64,000 bases of DNA from Pseudomonas vanderleydeniana (GTDB taxonomy: Bacteria; Pseudomonadota; Gammaproteobacteria; Pseudomonadales; Pseudomonadaceae). Where the stretch lies: positions 806,001-870,000 of the forward strand of contig NZ_CP077093.1 in assembly GCF_014268755.2 (NCBI RefSeq). Direction: 5' to 3'. Position 1 is the stretch's first letter, and the number at the start of each line of letters is the position of its first letter. A program made the position numbers and the translations under genes. The notes beneath the pieces are model-generated. The model saw nothing but the letters and a program-made list of their open reading frames with translations, had not been told where the DNA came from and ran no database searches. This document shows positions 60,862 through 64,000 of this stretch, piece after piece.

Positions 60862-61752
60862 ATGTCGCAAGAGCTCGCCACGCGTTACCCGCTGGTGCTG
60901 GTGCCGGGCATGCTCGGGTTCGTCCGGCTGCTGTGGTTTCCCTACTGGTATGGCATCACCCCGGCCTTGCGCGCAGGTGGTGCGAAGGTGTTCGCGATCC
61001 AGGTATCGCCGCTGCACTCCAACGAGGTGCGTGGCGAGCAGCTGCTGGAGCGGATCGAGCGGATACGCCATGAAACCGGGGCACAAAAGGTCAACCTGAT
61101 CGGCCATAGCCAGGGCTCGCTGACCGCACGGTACGCGGCGGCCCGACGGCCGGAATGGGTGGCATCGGTGACTTCGGTGGCCGGGCCCAATCATGGTTCG
61201 GAACTGGCCGATCATTTCCAGCGCCACTATCCGCCGAGCAGCGTCCGCGGGCGCTTGCTGACCTTCGTGCTGTGCGCCGTCGCGCGGCTGATGGGCTGGC
61301 TGGAAACCGGCTATCGCGGCCCCGTGTTGCCGATGGACCTGACCGCCTCGCACCAGTCGCTGACCAGCGAGGGCGTCGCGCTGTTCAACCGGCAATACCC
61401 GCAGGGCCTCCCGGAACGCTGGGGCGGGCAGGGGGCTGAACTGGTCGACGGCGTGCGCTACTACTCCTGGTCGGGGACCCTGCAGCCGGGCATCACCGAT
61501 CGTGGGCGCAACCTGTTCGATGGCACCAACCGCAGTTGCCGGCTGTTCGCCAGGACGTTCATCCGCGAAGCCGGACAGTGCGATGGCATGGTCGGGCGCT
61601 ACAGCTCTCACCTGGGGACGGTCATCGGCGATGACTATCCCCTCGATCACTTCGATATCGTCAACCAGTCACTGGGCCTGGTCGGCAAGGGGGCCGAGCC
61701 GATCCGGCTGTTCGTCGAGCATGCGCGGCGGCTCAAGGCCGCAGGACTCTAG
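60862..61752 (+). CDS. Family I.1-type triacylglycerol lipase without signal peptide
   Basis: A 296-residue alpha/beta hydrolase aligning by eye with Pseudomonas/Proteus family I.1 lipases: LVLVPGMLGF oxyanion region, nucleophile GHSQGSLTARY, catalytic Asp in CDGMVG, catalytic His in LDHFDIVNQS. It begins MSQELATRYPLVLVPG with no signal peptide, and it lacks the disulfide Cys pair of P. aeruginosa LipA, like the Proteus lipase branch. No foldase gene is adjacent. The last 20 bp overlap the convergent EamA gene. Confidence 0.88.
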   Translation: MSQELATRYPLVLVPGMLGFVRLLWFPYWYGITPALRAGGAKVFAIQVSPLHSNEVRGEQLLERIERIRHETGAQKVNLIGHSQGSLTARYAAARRPEWVASVTSVAGPNHGSELADHFQRHYPPSSVRGRLLTFVLCAVARLMGWLETGYRGPVLPMDLTASHQSLTSEGVALFNRQYPQGLPERWGGQGAELVDGVRYYSWSGTLQPGITDRGRNLFDGTNRSCRLFARTFIREAGQCDGMVGRYSSHLGTVIGDDYPLDHFDIVNQSLGLVGKGAEPIRLFVEHARRLKAAGL

Positions 61753-62626
61753 CGGCCTTGCGCAGTGGCGTGGTCCAGCGCTCGGAGAGGATCACGCCAC
61801 CCAGGGTCATGGCACCACCCAGCAGGTGATACACCGCCAGTTGCTCACGCAGGACCACGGCGGCGATCAGCGCGGTCAGGATCGGCAGCAGGTTGAAGAA
61901 CAGCACCGTGCGGCTCGGTCCCAGCCGGGCCACCGCCTTCATCCACACCAGCGGCGCGAGCATCGACGCCAGCAGGCAGGCGTACAGCACCAGGCCGGCG
62001 TTGTGCAGGTTCGGCCCGACCTTGGGTGAGAGCCAGTACAGCGGGAACAGCACCACCACCGCCACCAGGATCTGCAGGTACAGCAACTGCAACGGTGGCA
62101 GGCGCAGCTGCCATTTTTTCAACAGGGTGCTGTAGACCGCGTAGGCCAGGGTCGCGCCGAGCATCATGCCGTCGCCCAGGTTCACGCCGTGGGTCAGCAG
62201 CGAGGCGAGGTTGCCCGCCGAGACCACCACCAGTACGCCGATGAAGGACAGCGCCGCCCCCGACAGTGCACCGGCGGTCAGGCGCTGACCGAGGCTGACG
62301 ATCGCCAGGGCCAGGGACATCAACGGCATCAGTGAGAGGATGATGCCCATGTTGGTCGCGGTGGTCAGGGTTGCGGCGTAGTAGGCCAGGCTCTGGTAGG
62401 CGACCATGCCGAGCACGCCCAGGGTGATGATCTTGCCCAGGTGCGGGCGGATCGCCGCACGGTTGGCGATGACCGGACGCAGCAGGAAGGGGCTGAACAG
62501 CAGGGCCGCCAGCAACCAGCGGTAGAAGCCGATTTCGGCCGGGAAGATCGAGCCGACGGCCATCTTGTTGACGACGGTGTTGCCGGCCCAGATGAAGATG
62601 GCGAGCAGGGGAAACGCGTATTGCAT
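61733..62626 (-). CDS. EamA/DMT-family transporter
   Basis: A 297-residue membrane protein with about ten helices in two EamA repeats, starting MQYAFPLLAIFIWAGNTVVN with the typical first-helix Asn. DMT exporters move small metabolites; the substrate is unknown. It is divergent from the AraC regulator at 62726, which probably controls it. Confidence 0.88.
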   Translation of the reverse strand: MQYAFPLLAIFIWAGNTVVNKMAVGSIFPAEIGFYRWLLAALLFSPFLLRPVIANRAAIRPHLGKIITLGVLGMVAYQSLAYYAATLTTATNMGIILSLMPLMSLALAIVSLGQRLTAGALSGAALSFIGVLVVVSAGNLASLLTHGVNLGDGMMLGATLAYAVYSTLLKKWQLRLPPLQLLYLQILVAVVVLFPLYWLSPKVGPNLHNAGLVLYACLLASMLAPLVWMKAVARLGPSRTVLFFNLLPILTALIAAVVLREQLAVYHLLGGAMTLGGVILSERWTTPLRKAARVLRP

Positions 62627-62725
62627 AGGGTTCCAACCGGAATGACAGGGTGAGTGGAATTATCCCGCTGTCCGGATCAAAGCTTATACTTCAATCCAGT
62701 CAATCGGCGTCGGAATCCGGACAGC

Positions 62726-63511
62726 ATGCAAAAGATCCCCATCGAGATCCCTTCTTTCCCCGATCTGCCGGCGCCGGTCTATTTCCGCTATGCCGAGTTC
62801 GGCCCGGGTAGCCATGCGGCCACCCATCGACATCGCTGGGGTTCGCTGGACTATGTGTCCCATGGCGTCATCCACTATGAGGTCGCCGGCCGGCGTTTCA
62901 TGTCGCCGTCGCGCTACGCCCTGTGGATTCCGCCCGATACCGAGCACAGCGCCTACAACACCCAGGCGATCGTCTACCGCTCGGTCTATGTGGCCGAGGA
63001 ACATTGCCGGGGCATGCCCGAGGTGGCGAGCACGCTGGCCATCAGCGACATTCTCAAGGCGATCCTCGGCGATTTCGCCCGGCGCGATGTGAAGATCCCC
63101 AGTGATCCGGCCGATATCCGCCTGGCCCAGGTGCTGGTCGACCAGTTGCATCAGGCCAAGGTCCACAGTTGCTACCTGCCGTACTCGGATGACCCGGGGC
63201 TGCTCAGCGTACTTGAAGGATTGCAGGACGACCCGGCGGACAACCGTTCGCTGGCGCAGTGGGCGGCGAGCCTGCATGTCAGTGAGCGGACCCTGGCGCG
63301 CCTGTTCGTGCGCGAGCTGGGCGTGAGTTTTGGCGAGTGGCGCCAGCGCCTGCGATTCGTCTGGGCGATTCAGGCGCTGGAAGGGCCCCGCAGCGTCCAG
63401 GCGATCGCCTTCGACCTGGGCTACAGCACCGCCTCGGCCTTCATCGCGATGTTCCAGCGCCAGGCTGGCTGTACGCCGGAGCAGTACCGGCGCCAGTCGC
63501 GGCTGCCCTGA
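62726..63511 (+). CDS. AraC-family regulator
   Basis: A 261-residue protein with an N-terminal cupin sensor (~20-120, HRHRWGSLDYVSHGVIHYEV, WIPPDTEHSAYN) and a C-terminal double helix-turn-helix (~165-258, SLHVSERTLARLFVRELG, AIAFDLGYSTASAFIAMFQR). Divergent from the EamA exporter gene with a ~100-bp gap. Confidence 0.9.
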   Translation: MQKIPIEIPSFPDLPAPVYFRYAEFGPGSHAATHRHRWGSLDYVSHGVIHYEVAGRRFMSPSRYALWIPPDTEHSAYNTQAIVYRSVYVAEEHCRGMPEVASTLAISDILKAILGDFARRDVKIPSDPADIRLAQVLVDQLHQAKVHSCYLPYSDDPGLLSVLEGLQDDPADNRSLAQWAASLHVSERTLARLFVRELGVSFGEWRQRLRFVWAIQALEGPRSVQAIAFDLGYSTASAFIAMFQRQAGCTPEQYRRQSRLP

Positions 63512-63603
63512 TACCGGAATGCCGGTCACTGGAGGTGTAACGGGGTTTGTCTACACTTCTCCGAGAGCCGTGCCCATCGGCGCGGCAACAAGGAGAAAAC
63601 TCC

Positions 63604-63903
63604 ATGAACATGCTGCGTATCCCGTTGTTGCTGGCTGGCCTGCTGCTGTGTTCCCAGGGCTTTGCCGCCACCGCTGCCCAACAGGCCCAGCAGGACAAGA
63701 TGAAGACCTGCAACGCTGACGCCACCACCAAGGCGCTCAAGGGCGATGAGCGCAAGGCCTTCATGAGCAACTGCCTGAAAGCCCAGCCCGCCAAGGCGGC
63801 GACCCAGCAGGACAAGATGAAGACCTGCAACGCCGACGCCACCGCCAAGGCTCTCAAGGGCGATGAGCGCAAGACCTTCATGAGCACCTGCCTGAAGAAG
63901 TGA
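63604..63903 (+). CDS. Periplasmic protein with two PsiF repeats
   Basis: A 99-residue protein: signal peptide MNMLRIPLLLAGLLLCSQGFA, then two PsiF repeats (each about DKMKTCNADA...LKGDERKAFMSNCLK, with two Cys per repeat). PsiF is phosphate-starvation-induced in E. coli; its function is unknown. AAGGAG lies ten bases before the ATG. Confidence 0.92.
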   Translation: MNMLRIPLLLAGLLLCSQGFAATAAQQAQQDKMKTCNADATTKALKGDERKAFMSNCLKAQPAKAATQQDKMKTCNADATAKALKGDERKTFMSTCLKK

Positions 63904-63921
63904 CCCTGCCTGGCAAGACCT

Positions 63922-64000
63922 CTACTGTGGCGGTTGGAGGTCTTCGGGGCGCCGTTGTCCAGCGCGAATTTTCCGTCCGACGTGGAAATAGTCCTGGCCA
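63922..64000 (-). CDS. 3' end of a minus-strand gene running off the window
   Basis: On the minus strand a frame is open from the window edge to a TAG at 63922-63924, reading ...DYFHVGRKIRAGQRRPEDLQ then PPQ-stop. It looks like coding sequence but is too short to identify. A possible hairpin (AAGACCTC / GAGGTCTT) overlaps its end. Confidence 0.45.
   Translation of the reverse strand, partial: GQDYFHVGRKIRAGQRRPEDLQPPQ

Overview
The window is a high-GC chromosomal segment of a Pseudomonas, most likely from the fluorescens/putida side of the genus. The evidence is the uninterrupted order psd-rhdA-HDOD gene-motAB-rsgA-orn-queG-nnrD-tsaE-amiB-mutL-miaA-hfq-hflXKC-hisZ-purA-rnr-rlmB-rpsF-rpsR-rplI-dnaB-ygiQ-azu-nadE-pncB. 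This matches the conserved Pseudomonas core (compare P. aeruginosa PA4958 down to PA4880). Typical Pseudomonas REP repeats and pseudomonad lysine-catabolism genes (amaR, amaB, amaA) support it. No prophage, insertion sequence or CRISPR array is visible.

Layout. 1-7063: a PilZ-like protein cut by the window edge, psd, rhdA and an HDOD protein on the minus strand, then motA-motB on the plus strand. 7078-16303: rsgA (minus), orn and a TRIC-family channel (plus), queG (minus), then a tightly overlapping nnrD-tsaE-amiB-mutL-miaA operon. 16395-20104: hfq-hflX-hflK-hflC. 20405-29311: hisZ, purA, a chemoreceptor gene, two tRNA-Leu(CAG) genes on the minus strand that are copies of one transcription unit exactly 400 bp apart, rnr and rlmB. 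29332-33309: a REP element, then the ribosomal operon rpsF-rpsR-(DUF2232)-rplI and dnaB. 33385-37177: ygiQ, then a two-gene unit (a protein with a glycine-rich hydrophobic hairpin plus a small four-helix membrane protein) that looks like a toxin/immunity pair. 37217-40884: a 29-codon small ORF divergent from azurin, azu, an unknown anchored protein, nadE and pncB.

41028-50493 is a nitrogen and lysine module: the LysR regulator amaR, amaB and amaA (pipecolate route of lysine catabolism), then a five-gene branched-chain-type amino-acid ABC transporter. The transporter is preceded by a textbook sigma-54 promoter, a perfect-arm NtrC-type palindrome and four GGTTGCA repeats at about 22-23 bp periodicity. 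50494-51238 has no gene but is packed with DnaA-box-like TGTGGA motifs. 51239-64000 holds an SDR dehydrogenase, an AGE-family epimerase, urease accessory genes ureE-F-G-J without the structural genes, a desT-like TetR gene, a secreted 14-residue-repeat protein, an AsmA-family protein, a Dps-like miniferritin, a family I.1 lipase without signal peptide, an EamA transporter divergent from an AraC regulator, and a double PsiF-repeat protein.

The strongest candidates for something undescribed are the toxin/immunity-like pair (35808-37177), the DnaA-box-rich intergenic region (50507-51063), the phased repeats upstream of the liv operon, and the small ORF facing azu. Functions are assigned from recognised motifs and gene order; no database search was possible.
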